DNA from: CALLCD01 sp039196965
Lineage (GTDB): Bacteria; Pseudomonadota; Alphaproteobacteria; Caulobacterales; Hyphomonadaceae
Direction: 5' to 3'
Length of the DNA stretch: 64,000 bases
Assembly: GCA_039196965.1 (NCBI GenBank)
Contig: JBCCUK010000007.1
Location: forward strand, 70,153-134,152
The notes beneath the pieces are model-generated. The model made no database searches and was not told where the DNA came from. It saw only the letters and a program-made list of their open reading frames with translations. A program made the translations under genes and the position numbers. Of this stretch, positions 18,094-26,122 are shown piece after piece (positions within the stretch are counted from its first letter, which is position 1; each line of letters opens with the position of its first letter).

Positions 18094-18270
18094 ATGAAAG
18101 AAACCATGGGTGATCCTTTGATGTTCGAATTTTTGATGATGGCCGCGCAACATCCCTCCACACCGTGGGTGGTTCTGATAGGGCTCCTGGCCATGATCGT
18201 TGTCGAAGCATGGAAGGTGAGCGACAAGGCGTTAATGGGCGACATGTTCGCCGACGGAATTGACGACTAG
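18094..18270 (+). CDS. small single-helix membrane protein, unknown
   Basis: This is a short frame of about 58 residues with one clear hydrophobic segment (TPWVVLIGLLAMIVVEAW) and an acidic C terminus (MFADGIDD). The frame stays open upstream into DNA antisense to the HD gene, so the start is uncertain. The ATGs at 18094, 18106 and 18121 are all plausible, and the first keeps the gene outside its divergent neighbour. The perfect rho-independent terminator at 18305-18334, 35 nt after the stop and on the same strand, supports real transcription. No family is recognised. Confidence 0.5.
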   Translation: MKETMGDPLMFEFLMMAAQHPSTPWVVLIGLLAMIVVEAWKVSDKALMGDMFADGIDD

Positions 18271-18304
18271 ATAATAAAACGTCCGAGGTATGGGTGAGGG
18301 TTGG

Positions 18305-18334
18305 GCGGCTCCGTTTCTGGCGGAGCCGCTTTTC
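18305..18334 (+). terminator. rho-independent terminator
   Basis: A perfect 9-bp stem (GCGGCTCCG at 18305-18313, CGGAGCCGC at 18321-18329) with a 7-nt loop is followed directly by TTTT. The T-run is on the plus strand, so it ends the small membrane-protein transcript and shields the convergent M16 gene. Confidence 0.85.
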
Positions 18335-18348
18335 CGTTTGGTCGCTCT

Positions 18349-21276
18349 TTAGTCTTCTGGATCGATCAGATTGCCCTCTTCATCGAGTTCAACAATATCA
18401 AAGCCAAGGGTCTCCAGCTCCGACAGGATAACGCTTTTATCCCCGACGACCACGAGGATCATTTCATCTAGGGCCAAGTGTTTCGCTGCGAGCGCGTTGA
18501 CCTCCTCGGCGGAGATATTGGCGAGTATCGTTTTCTGCTCGTCAATGAAGTTGTCAGGCAGATCATAGTTCAGGATATCCTCGATAAAGCCGAGTTTCTG
18601 AAATGGTGTTTCATAATCCCGGGCTTCACGTTGCAGGCGGGCAGCGCGCGTGAACGCCAGTTCGTCTTCCTCTATCCCGCCTTCCTGATAGGTGGTGATC
18701 TCTTTCACAAACTGCCGGATCGAATCCGCTGTTGCATCGGTTCTGACGGCCGCCTGTGCTCGAAAGAAGCCATAGTCCTTAACGCCGTTAAAGAATGAGA
18801 ATGCACCATAGGAATAGCCCTTGTCTTCCCGCAGGTTGAGATTGATGCGGCTGTTGAACGCTCCGCCGAGAATGAAGTTCATAATCCCGGCGCGGTAATA
18901 CTCGCCTGTCGCGTCGAACGATAGCGCCCGCTTGCCGATCCGGATTTCGGATTGTGCAGCGTCCGGTTTATCGATCAGGTACAGCGTGCCACCATCAAGT
19001 TCGGGGAAAGACGCAAGCTCAGCGGTCTCCACGGGCGTTTCCTCCCAGTCCGAAAGCATGGCGAGCTTTGGCCCCATCTGAGCTTCGGAGAGGTCGCTCA
19101 CGGCAATCACCGAGGCTGCCGCCGCCGAATAATTCTCGCTGTAGAAGGCTTTCACATCATCTAAGGTAATCGCTTCCACTGTGCTCATAAGACCCTGATC
19201 CGGATAGGACAGGGCGTTGTCTTTGCCAAAGAGGAGCTGGCTGAAGACAGACGTTGCCGTGGTCGAGGGCTGGGTCTTGGCCAGCTCAATGGATTGTAGA
19301 CGCTGGCTTTTTAGTCTGCCGAAATCCTCTTCGGAAAAAGCAGGTTCAAACAGACGTTCACGGACGATCTCCAGTGTTTCGTCAAGATTTACCGTCAGGG
19401 AGCGGACCGTTATTTCCGTGAATTCATTTCCTGCTTCGAAACTTATGCTCGATCCCAGCTTCGCCAGTCTATTGGAGAGCTCTTCATTGGTCGAATTCAG
19501 CGTCGCTTCATCGAGCATTTCCGCCGTCAAGGAGGCAAGACCCAGTTTGTCGAGCGGCTCATTCCTTTGCGCGATATTGATCCGAATACGGAGAGCTGTG
19601 GTAGGTGTCTCCGTGTTGAGTGCACCTAAGACCGGAATGCCGTTTTCCAGCTCGATTCGGTAGAGCTCAGGCAATTGCAGCGCGAGATCCACATCCGTGG
19701 CCTCTGGTTGCACGGACCGGTCAAACGTATCCGTCGGTATCCTCAAAGCCAATTCACCATCCGGTGCAGTTTCAGGGATGTCGCGCTCATACCTGTTCCA
19801 AGTGTCCTCGGCCGCGATGCCATCGATCTGGCCCTTCGGAACGATTGACATGATCACGGCTGGCCTGTCTTTGATGTATTTTTCGTAGACTCGGATAACG
19901 TCTTCAGCGGTCACGCTTTCATACCTTGTAACATCGTCCTGAATATAATTCGGGTTGCCTGTGAACGTTTCGTAGAAGGCCAGCTGGCTGCCTTTCCCCG
20001 ATACGCTTTCGAGGCTGAAAATCATCGAAGAGATTATGCCGGCCTTCACCCGTTCCAGATCGTCCGGCTCCACGCCGCGCGTCTCAAACTCTTCAAAAGA
20101 AGATCGGATGATACTTTCGATATCAGCAAGGGATGTTCCGCTCGGCGGATTTGGCAGGGCGTAGAGCGCGAACTGGCAGGCAAGTTCCTGGCAGAAATGC
20201 GTTGCCTGAGCCTGAACGGCTTGTCCATCGCGCACGAGATTTTTGTACATTAGCGACGTTCGACCTTCGCCGAGTATTGAGTTCAGGACATCAAGAGGGG
20301 CTTCGTCAGGATGACGGGCATGGACCGTTGGCCACGACATATAGAGCAACGGTAGCGCCACATTGTCTTCGAGAGAGATATATCTGTCGGTATGGAGGGT
20401 TACGGGCTCCGGTGTTGCGTCTTCCACCGCGGGGCCTTCCGGGATCGGCCCGAAATATTTGGCGACCCAGTCCAGGGTCTGGGCCTCATTGAGGCGGCCA
20501 CCAATGGTCAGAACGGCATTGTTCGGGCCATACCAACGCAGGAAGAAGCGTTTCAGATCATCAAGATCGGCTCGGTTCAGATCCTCAATGTAACCGATCA
20601 CACTCCACGAATAGGGGTGACCTTCAGGGTACATCGCTTCCCCGACACGCTCACTGAGCAGCCCGTAGGGCGCATTATCGACCCGCTGGCCCCGCTCATT
20701 CTTTACGGTTTCGCGCTGGTTCTCGAATTTGGCTTCCGTCACCGCTGGTAGGAGGAAGCCCATACGGTCGGCTTCCAGCCAGAGCATTTTTTCTAGCTGA
20801 TTGGCCGGAGCGGTCTCGAAATAGTTCGTCCGGTCGGAATTGGTCGTGCCGTTCAGTGTCCCGCCAGCTTCGGAGATAATCCGGAAGTGTTCCTCATCGC
20901 CGACATTCTCTGAGCCCTGGAACATCATATGCTCAAAGAAATGGGCAAAGCCGGACTTGCCGATATCTTCCCTTGCCGAGCCGACATGGTAGGTGACGTC
21001 GACATGGATGAGGGGGTCTGAATTGTCCTCATGCAGGATCACTATCAGGCCGTTTGGCAGGCGGAATTTCTTGTAGGGGATGACGATCTCATCGCCCGTC
21101 CGGGAAACCTCTTCAACCAGCTCAATACCGCCCGGATAGTCCGGTTTTACAATCTCGGTAACGACGCTGTTGGCATCGTCGGCCCGTTCTGGCGTCTCGC
21201 CTGCGGGTTCGGCGAAATACTGACATGCACCAAGAACAAGGCCGAGGGCGGCCGTCAGAAGATAATGTGTCTTCAT
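18349..21276 (-). CDS. M16-family zinc metalloprotease, lipoprotein
   Basis: The 975-residue protein has two M16 (pitrilysin/insulinase-like) halves. The zinc motif is in the first half: HFFEH at about residues 112-116, with the downstream glutamates of the family. The second half (about 520-960) lacks the motif, as is usual for the inactive partner half. The N terminus MKTHYLLTAALGLVLGAC ends in a lipobox (LGAC), so it should be a lipid-anchored periplasmic peptidase; family members degrade peptides. I chose the start at 21276 because AGAGG lies about 6 nt upstream and because this start places the lipoprotein signal at the N terminus; an in-frame ATG at 21303 would add nine residues. It lies downstream of hemB on the same strand, 141 nt away, with no clear shared function. 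Confidence 0.9.
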   Translation of the reverse strand: MKTHYLLTAALGLVLGACQYFAEPAGETPERADDANSVVTEIVKPDYPGGIELVEEVSRTGDEIVIPYKKFRLPNGLIVILHEDNSDPLIHVDVTYHVGSAREDIGKSGFAHFFEHMMFQGSENVGDEEHFRIISEAGGTLNGTTNSDRTNYFETAPANQLEKMLWLEADRMGFLLPAVTEAKFENQRETVKNERGQRVDNAPYGLLSERVGEAMYPEGHPYSWSVIGYIEDLNRADLDDLKRFFLRWYGPNNAVLTIGGRLNEAQTLDWVAKYFGPIPEGPAVEDATPEPVTLHTDRYISLEDNVALPLLYMSWPTVHARHPDEAPLDVLNSILGEGRTSLMYKNLVRDGQAVQAQATHFCQELACQFALYALPNPPSGTSLADIESIIRSSFEEFETRGVEPDDLERVKAGIISSMIFSLESVSGKGSQLAFYETFTGNPNYIQDDVTRYESVTAEDVIRVYEKYIKDRPAVIMSIVPKGQIDGIAAEDTWNRYERDIPETAPDGELALRIPTDTFDRSVQPEATDVDLALQLPELYRIELENGIPVLGALNTETPTTALRIRINIAQRNEPLDKLGLASLTAEMLDEATLNSTNEELSNRLAKLGSSISFEAGNEFTEITVRSLTVNLDETLEIVRERLFEPAFSEEDFGRLKSQRLQSIELAKTQPSTTATSVFSQLLFGKDNALSYPDQGLMSTVEAITLDDVKAFYSENYSAAAASVIAVSDLSEAQMGPKLAMLSDWEETPVETAELASFPELDGGTLYLIDKPDAAQSEIRIGKRALSFDATGEYYRAGIMNFILGGAFNSRINLNLREDKGYSYGAFSFFNGVKDYGFFRAQAAVRTDATADSIRQFVKEITTYQEGGIEEDELAFTRAARLQREARDYETPFQKLGFIEDILNYDLPDNFIDEQKTILANISAEEVNALAAKHLALDEMILVVVGDKSVILSELETLGFDIVELDEEGNLIDPED

Positions 21277-21417
21277 GGAAACCTCTTGAATAGTGAGCGA
21301 CAAACCCGAGCCCCGGATTCGTGTACCTTCGATAATGGTGAATCTTTTAGGGCCGAACGGGGTCGCTGGCTACCGCCGTCCCATACTGCTGGACCGTCGC
21401 CGCGCTCTCTGGCAGTC

Positions 21418-22431
21418 TTAGGCCAGATGCTCCGCAGCGCGGTCCGCATAATAGGTAATGATACCCGTTGCGCCTGCGCGTTTGAAAGACAATAGCGCTT
21501 CCATCATCACGCGTTCGCCATCGATCCAGCCATTTTGCGAGGCCGCCATGATCTGCGCGTACTCTCCCGAAACCTGAAAGACAAAGGTCGGCAGTTTGAA
21601 CATCTCCGAAACGCGCTGAACAATATCGAGATAGGGCAGGCCCGGTTTCACCATCACCATGTCAGCGCCCTCGGCAATGTCCATTGCCACCTCACGCAGC
21701 GCTTCGTCGGAATTGGCCGGGTCCTGCTGGTAGGTCCGCTTGTCTCCCTTCAGCGCCGTGGCGGAGCCGATGGCATCGCGGTAGGGGCCGTAAAAGCCGC
21801 TCGCATATTTCGCAGCATAGGAGAGGATCAACGCATTGGAGTGGCCTGCTGCCTCCAGCGCCTGGCGGATCGCGCCAATCCGCCCATCCATCATGTCCGA
21901 TGGCGCAACGACATCCGCGCCCGCCTCGACCTGGACAAGGGCCTGCTTGACCAGCATCTCCGTCGTTTCGTCATTGAGGACATAGCCGGCCGCGTCGATC
22001 ACGCCGTCATGGCCATGGCTCGTAAAGGGGTCGAGGGCGACATCGCAGATAATGCCCACCTCCGGCGCGGCGGCTTTCATCGCCCGGATAGCTTTCGGCA
22101 CGAGACCATCGGGATTGAGGCATTCTGAGCCTTGCGCATCTTTGAGATCCGGCGAGATATTCGGGAAAATCGCGATGGCCGGAATGCCGAGATCCCTCGC
22201 CCGCACAGCCGCCTTGGCCGCTTCTTTCACCGTGTGGCGGTTCACACCCGGCATGGACGGCACTGGCACCAGCGGCTCCTCGCCGTCATGGATGATCAGG
22301 CTCCAGATCAGATCGCCCGGTGCGAGCCGGTTTTCGGCAACCAGATCGCGGATCCAGGGGGCCTGGCGCACCCGGCGCAGCCGTGTTGAGGGGAATGCTG
22401 GGGAAAACGGCAGACTATTCATAGGGTTCAT
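21418..22431 (-). CDS. hemB: delta-aminolevulinic acid dehydratase (porphobilinogen synthase)
   Basis: The enzyme condenses two 5-aminolevulinate molecules to porphobilinogen in tetrapyrrole synthesis. The 337 residues match the family length. Both Schiff-base lysines are visible: Lys208 in SYAAKYASGFYGP and Lys262 in MVMVKPGLPY. The metal-site loop is DVALDPFTSHGHDG (130-143). It has Asp where zinc-type enzymes have Cys, which marks the magnesium-dependent class common in Proteobacteria. Two close ATG starts (residues 1 and 4) are possible. The gene is divergent from the TIR gene, with 71 nt between the two starts. No other heme genes are in the window. Confidence 0.96.
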   Translation of the reverse strand: MNPMNSLPFSPAFPSTRLRRVRQAPWIRDLVAENRLAPGDLIWSLIIHDGEEPLVPVPSMPGVNRHTVKEAAKAAVRARDLGIPAIAIFPNISPDLKDAQGSECLNPDGLVPKAIRAMKAAAPEVGIICDVALDPFTSHGHDGVIDAAGYVLNDETTEMLVKQALVQVEAGADVVAPSDMMDGRIGAIRQALEAAGHSNALILSYAAKYASGFYGPYRDAIGSATALKGDKRTYQQDPANSDEALREVAMDIAEGADMVMVKPGLPYLDIVQRVSEMFKLPTFVFQVSGEYAQIMAASQNGWIDGERVMMEALLSFKRAGATGIITYYADRAAEHLA

Positions 22432-22502
22432 TCAGCAAGAGCCACTCGCCTAGTCAATTGCCGTCAATCGCTATAAATTCAAATCCAGCGAGGGGAGACG
22501 CT

Positions 22503-23504
22503 ATGAACCACGACATTTTCCTTAGCTACCGCCGGTCTGATCAGGAACTCGCGGGAGCCTTGGTGGAAGCTCTTGAGACACGAGGTCTCACCGTCTGGTG
22601 GGACCAGAAAATCGAGGGTGGTATCGATTGGCGTGATGCCATTGCCGGAAATCTGGAGAAAGCTGAAACTCTGGTGATCCTGTTTTCCGAGGACTGCAAC
22701 AATTCCCGCCAGCTCCGCAAGGAACTCGCCATGGCCGACGTCATGGAGAAGGATGTGATACCCGTCCTGATCGAGGATACGCGTCCGAAGGGGCATTTTC
22801 TCTATGAGCTGGCGAGCCGCAACTGGGTGCGGGTCTTTCCCAATCCCATGGCGAAACTCGATGAGCTGGCTGACAGGCTTGCCGAACAGGAATTTGGTCC
22901 GAAAGGGGGACCACGCGAAGAAAGCCAGACTGACAATGCCGCTGGCGGAGTTGGCTCTGGGCCGGTGCCCGCCGTCTCTAGGGTCAAGCCGCGCAAGAAA
23001 ATTGAGCGCAAGGCCGAGCCCGTAGGCGACAAGGAGTATCGAGATTTCCTTCCCTTCAAATGGTATGAGATCGCGGCGCTGATCGCCATGTTCGCCCTCG
23101 CGCTTTATGGCTTCCTTCTGAATGATGAGGGCACAGCCATTGAAGAGCTGACCGAGCAGGAATTCTGGGACACGACGATTGGGTTCTTCGCCATCGCATG
23201 GCTCTATGGCGTTGTGGTGTTTCCCATCCGCTATTTCCGGCGAGGGCGGCGGCTCAGGCGGGCAATTCTCTATTTCGTGCTCAGCACCGGCACGCTCGCC
23301 ATCGTCACCGGCCTCGTCTGGTTGGGTGATCCGTCATTCAATGAGGTCTGGGCCGAGGGTGACGGCGAAAACGCCATGGTCGGTATGATTGGCGGCATGA
23401 TCGGGCTCTGGATACTGACGGCGATCGTCGCTTTTGCGATCTATGGCGCGATGATCGGCGGCCGGGTCATCCGCAAATGGAACAGCCATGTGGAGACCAT
23501 CTGA
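22503..23504 (+). CDS. TIR-domain protein with four C-terminal membrane helices
   Basis: The 333-residue protein begins with a TIR domain (about 1-130): HDIFLSYRRSD at strand A, a WWDQKIEGGIDWRDAI loop, and the SRQLRKEL segment carrying the Glu expected for NADase-type TIRs. A charged, basic linker (about 140-185) follows, then about four hydrophobic helices (for example AALIAMFALALYGFLL near 195 and a Gly-rich MVGMIGGMIG helix near 300). Bacterial TIR domains cleave NAD or make cyclic ADP-ribose signals, or act as adaptors in defence. The membrane anchor suggests a membrane-localised sensor or effector. I chose ATG 22503 because AGGGGAG precedes it by 6 nt. It sits alone between hemB and a GNAT gene, with no recognisable defence partners. 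Confidence 0.85.
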   Translation: MNHDIFLSYRRSDQELAGALVEALETRGLTVWWDQKIEGGIDWRDAIAGNLEKAETLVILFSEDCNNSRQLRKELAMADVMEKDVIPVLIEDTRPKGHFLYELASRNWVRVFPNPMAKLDELADRLAEQEFGPKGGPREESQTDNAAGGVGSGPVPAVSRVKPRKKIERKAEPVGDKEYRDFLPFKWYEIAALIAMFALALYGFLLNDEGTAIEELTEQEFWDTTIGFFAIAWLYGVVVFPIRYFRRGRRLRRAILYFVLSTGTLAIVTGLVWLGDPSFNEVWAEGDGENAMVGMIGGMIGLWILTAIVAFAIYGAMIGGRVIRKWNSHVETI

Positions 23505-23508
23505 CTGA

Positions 23509-24063
23509 TCAGCCACCGCGCCGGAACAGTCCTTTGCGAAACGATCGTCGCATAAAACAGCGCTTCGAGACATCCAGCGTCTCGGCCTGAATGCGATTGA
23601 AGTCATGCATCCAGTCTTCCCAGTCGTCTTCGGTGATCTCGCGGAAACCGAGGGTCGCATAAAACGGTGCGTTCCACACAACATCGCGAAACGTCGATAG
23701 GGACACCGATGGTTTTTCGCGCTGTCGTGCCTCCTCAATCACCCGCTCCACAAGGGCTCTGCCAATGCCTTTGCGGCCATGGTCTGGATGCACCGAAACC
23801 TCGTCGAGATAAAGATCGGGATCGCGTTCCGAACAGAGCGCAAATCCGACAGCTGTGCCGGTGTCATCGCTAACGACAAAGCTTGTCTCATCAGCGATAG
23901 AGCCCCTGTGATAGTCGATGGAGACATGGTCCTCCATGTTCTCCTCGGGGATCAGTCCAAGGGGACGGAACAGCTCATTGCTCTCCAGCTCAATCACCAC
24001 GAGCTGCGGAATATCCCGCTCTTCAGCAAGCCTCAGCGTATATCCTTGCGGCAACCCAGCCAT
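23509..24063 (-). CDS. GNAT-family N-acetyltransferase
   Basis: The 184-residue protein has the GNAT fold signature: the LDEVSVHPDHGRKGIGRALVERVIEEAR stretch is the acetyl-CoA-binding motif A, with a pyrophosphate loop of the Q/R-x-x-G-x-G/A type (RKGIGRA). The later WNAPFYATLGFREI motif B is also clear. GNAT enzymes move acetyl from acetyl-CoA to amines, and the substrate cannot be read from sequence. The last 30 residues are basic and extend past the usual domain end. It converges with the TIR gene (stops 4 nt apart) and is divergent from the acyl-CoA dehydrogenase gene. Confidence 0.88.
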   Translation of the reverse strand: MAGLPQGYTLRLAEERDIPQLVVIELESNELFRPLGLIPEENMEDHVSIDYHRGSIADETSFVVSDDTGTAVGFALCSERDPDLYLDEVSVHPDHGRKGIGRALVERVIEEARQREKPSVSLSTFRDVVWNAPFYATLGFREITEDDWEDWMHDFNRIQAETLDVSKRCFMRRSFRKGLFRRGG

Positions 24064-24127
24064 TGATTTTATGCCCCCCTATGGCATGTCTTTGCGTACC
24101 ATTAAGCGTTTTTGTGAGGACATGCCA

Positions 24128-25264
24128 ATGAGTGCGCCGTTTTCAGACGAACAGGTCATGATTCAGGACATGGCGCGCAAATTTGCTGCTGACCAGCTCG
24201 CCCCGAATTCTGATCGCTGGGACGAGGAAAAGCACTTCCCCGTCGATGTCATCAGGCAGGCCGCCGAGCTTGGATTTGCAGGTATCTATGTTCGTGAGGA
24301 TGTCGGCGGGTCGGCACTCACACGTCTCGATGCTGTTCTGATCTTCGAACAGCTCTCCCAGGGCGACGTTTCCACCGCGGCTTTCATCTCGATCCACAAT
24401 ATGGCGAGCTGGATGATCGATCGGTTCGGCGAGGAAGAGCAGCGTCAATATTGGCTGCCAAAGCTCACTTCCATGGAGCTTATCGCGTCCTACTGTCTGA
24501 CCGAACCGGGCTCAGGGTCCGATGCAGCTTCCATGACCACAAAAGCCGTCAAAGAGGGCGATGAGTATGTCCTCACGGGTGGCAAGCAATTTATCTCAGG
24601 GGCAGGAACGTCCGATGTCTATGTCGTCATGGCCCGCACCTCCGATGATGGTGCCAAAGGCGTCTCGACTTTTATCGTCGAGAAGGACGCGCCCGGTCTT
24701 TCCTTCGGGGCGAATGAGCGAAAAATGGGCTGGAACTCCCAACCCACGCGGCAGGTCATTTTCGATGGATGCCGCATTCCGGCAAAGAACCGCATTGGCG
24801 AGGAGGGCCACGGCTTCCGCTTCGCCATGGCGGGCCTTGATGGGGGCCGGCTCAATATTGCAGCCTGTTCCCTTGGCGGAGCCCAGGACGCCCTCGACCG
24901 CGCGCTCGCCTATGCTCAGGAGCGCAAACAGTTCGGCAAGGCCATTGCCGAGTTTCAGGCGACCCAGTTCAAACTTGCCGATATGGAGACCGAACTCCAG
25001 GCTGCCCGCGTCATGCTCTATGAGGCTGCGACTCGCCTTGATGCAAAAACGCCCGATGCCACGCGCTGGTGCGCCATGGCCAAACGCTTCGTCACCGATA
25101 CCGGCTTCAAGGTCGCCAATGATGCCCTGCAGATCCATGGCGGCTATGGATACCTAAAGGATTATGGTGTCGAGCGGATCGTCCGAGATCTGCGCGTCCA
25201 TCAGATTCTTGAAGGCACCAATGAGATCATGCGCGTCATCATCTCGCGGGACATGCTGAAATAG
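24128..25264 (+). CDS. acyl-CoA dehydrogenase (isobutyryl-CoA dehydrogenase-like)
   Basis: The 378-residue flavoenzyme has all acyl-CoA dehydrogenase signatures: ASYCLTEPGSGSDAAS for FAD and substrate contacts, the mid-domain QFISGAGTSDVY, and the C-terminal ILEGTNEIMRVIISRDML, whose Glu362 is in the catalytic-base position of the short/branched-chain class. It introduces the alpha-beta double bond of an acyl-CoA and passes electrons to ETF. The closest look is to isobutyryl-CoA dehydrogenase of valine breakdown, but chain specificity is not certain. I chose ATG 24128 (MSAPFSDEQ) because GAGGA ends 7 nt upstream; the ATG at 24122 is too close to that site. It stands alone and is divergent from the GNAT gene. 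Confidence 0.9.
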   Translation: MSAPFSDEQVMIQDMARKFAADQLAPNSDRWDEEKHFPVDVIRQAAELGFAGIYVREDVGGSALTRLDAVLIFEQLSQGDVSTAAFISIHNMASWMIDRFGEEEQRQYWLPKLTSMELIASYCLTEPGSGSDAASMTTKAVKEGDEYVLTGGKQFISGAGTSDVYVVMARTSDDGAKGVSTFIVEKDAPGLSFGANERKMGWNSQPTRQVIFDGCRIPAKNRIGEEGHGFRFAMAGLDGGRLNIAACSLGGAQDALDRALAYAQERKQFGKAIAEFQATQFKLADMETELQAARVMLYEAATRLDAKTPDATRWCAMAKRFVTDTGFKVANDALQIHGGYGYLKDYGVERIVRDLRVHQILEGTNEIMRVIISRDMLK

Positions 25265-25319
25265 ACCGCTGGGTGTGGGCACTGCTGCCTGACTTGACCC
25301 TGGCGACTACCGGGCGCGT

Positions 25320-26006
25320 CTACGAAATTCCAAAAAAGATCGCAAAATCGATTGGCAGTATATTGTTCAGGCGGCTGCGCCAGGCGGTGTCCGGCCGTGT
25401 GACCTCGTTCGGAGAAACATAGATAATGTCGAAGCGCTGTAGGGGGCCCCAACTGGCAATCGCTTCGCCCGTAAGTCCGTTTCTCAGATCATAGGATCTC
25501 GTCACGATCTCATTGTCGGATCCACGACGGATCAGCATGATCTCCCGCTGCTTCATATCCGCTAGAAATCCCCCTGCCATGATAATCGCTTCGAGCGTTC
25601 CGACCTGACCCGGTAGTTCGATTGCCCCCGGTCGGCTGACCGCGCCGCCGACAAAAACGCGGTGGGGCGCGGCTTTCAGGCGTCGGATGTTTACCGCCGG
25701 TTCGATCAGTTCTTGTTGCAATTCTGTTTCAAGCGCGGCCTTTAGTTCCGGCACCGTCCGGCTCGCCGCGTCGAGCGTTCCGATGGGAGGAAAGTCTATC
25801 TGACCGCCATAAGTGAGGGTCACCTCACGGGACAGTTCCGGTGCCGATGGGACATCGATGAAGAGCCGATCGCCGGGCCAGATCAGTTCAGCGGAATCTG
25901 GGCTGACGGGAAGAGCGGGTTCATCTGCCGGAACGGTTTTCGGGTTCGACGCGCAGGCAGACAAAATCAGCACAAGGCCCAGCAGTTTGAAGTGCGGAAA
26001 CGGCAT
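25320..26006 (-). CDS. polysaccharide export outer-membrane lipoprotein (Wza/HfsD-like)
   Basis: The 228-residue product carries a lipoprotein signal ending in LILSACASNP, then a polysaccharide biosynthesis/export domain (LIWPGDRLFIDVP...GQIDFPPIGTLD, about 40-125) and an SLBB-type domain (VFVGGAVSRPGAIELPG...LEAIIMAGGF, about 130-175). Such proteins form the outer-membrane pore for capsule, exopolysaccharide or holdfast. It is short compared with E. coli Wza but matches the alphaproteobacterial HfsD/GumB size. It is divergent from a Wzc N-terminal-like gene, 116 nt away. Together with that gene and the next it resembles the Caulobacter hfsDAB set, although hfsD is inverted here. The substrate polymer is unknown. 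Confidence 0.85.
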   Translation of the reverse strand: MPFPHFKLLGLVLILSACASNPKTVPADEPALPVSPDSAELIWPGDRLFIDVPSAPELSREVTLTYGGQIDFPPIGTLDAASRTVPELKAALETELQQELIEPAVNIRRLKAAPHRVFVGGAVSRPGAIELPGQVGTLEAIIMAGGFLADMKQREIMLIRRGSDNEIVTRSYDLRNGLTGEAIASWGPLQRFDIIYVSPNEVTRPDTAWRSRLNNILPIDFAIFFGIS

Positions 26007-26122
26007 CAGCCCAATATCTCAGCGAAACCCCAAAATGTACTGTTTCCATTAATGATTAAGGAAATATCAAATCGCTTTTATCATGACTTTTGTGAAAGGT
26101 CTGATGAGCATCAAGGTGAAGA

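Noticed and set aside
22458..22502. Longer start for the TIR gene
   Set aside because: ATG 22503 has a strong AGGGGAG site and starts right before the TIR strand A; the extension has none.
23918..24127. 70-residue N-terminal extension of the acyl-CoA dehydrogenase
   Set aside because: It overlaps the GNAT gene antisense, has no homology feel, and the start at 24128 has a proper SD.
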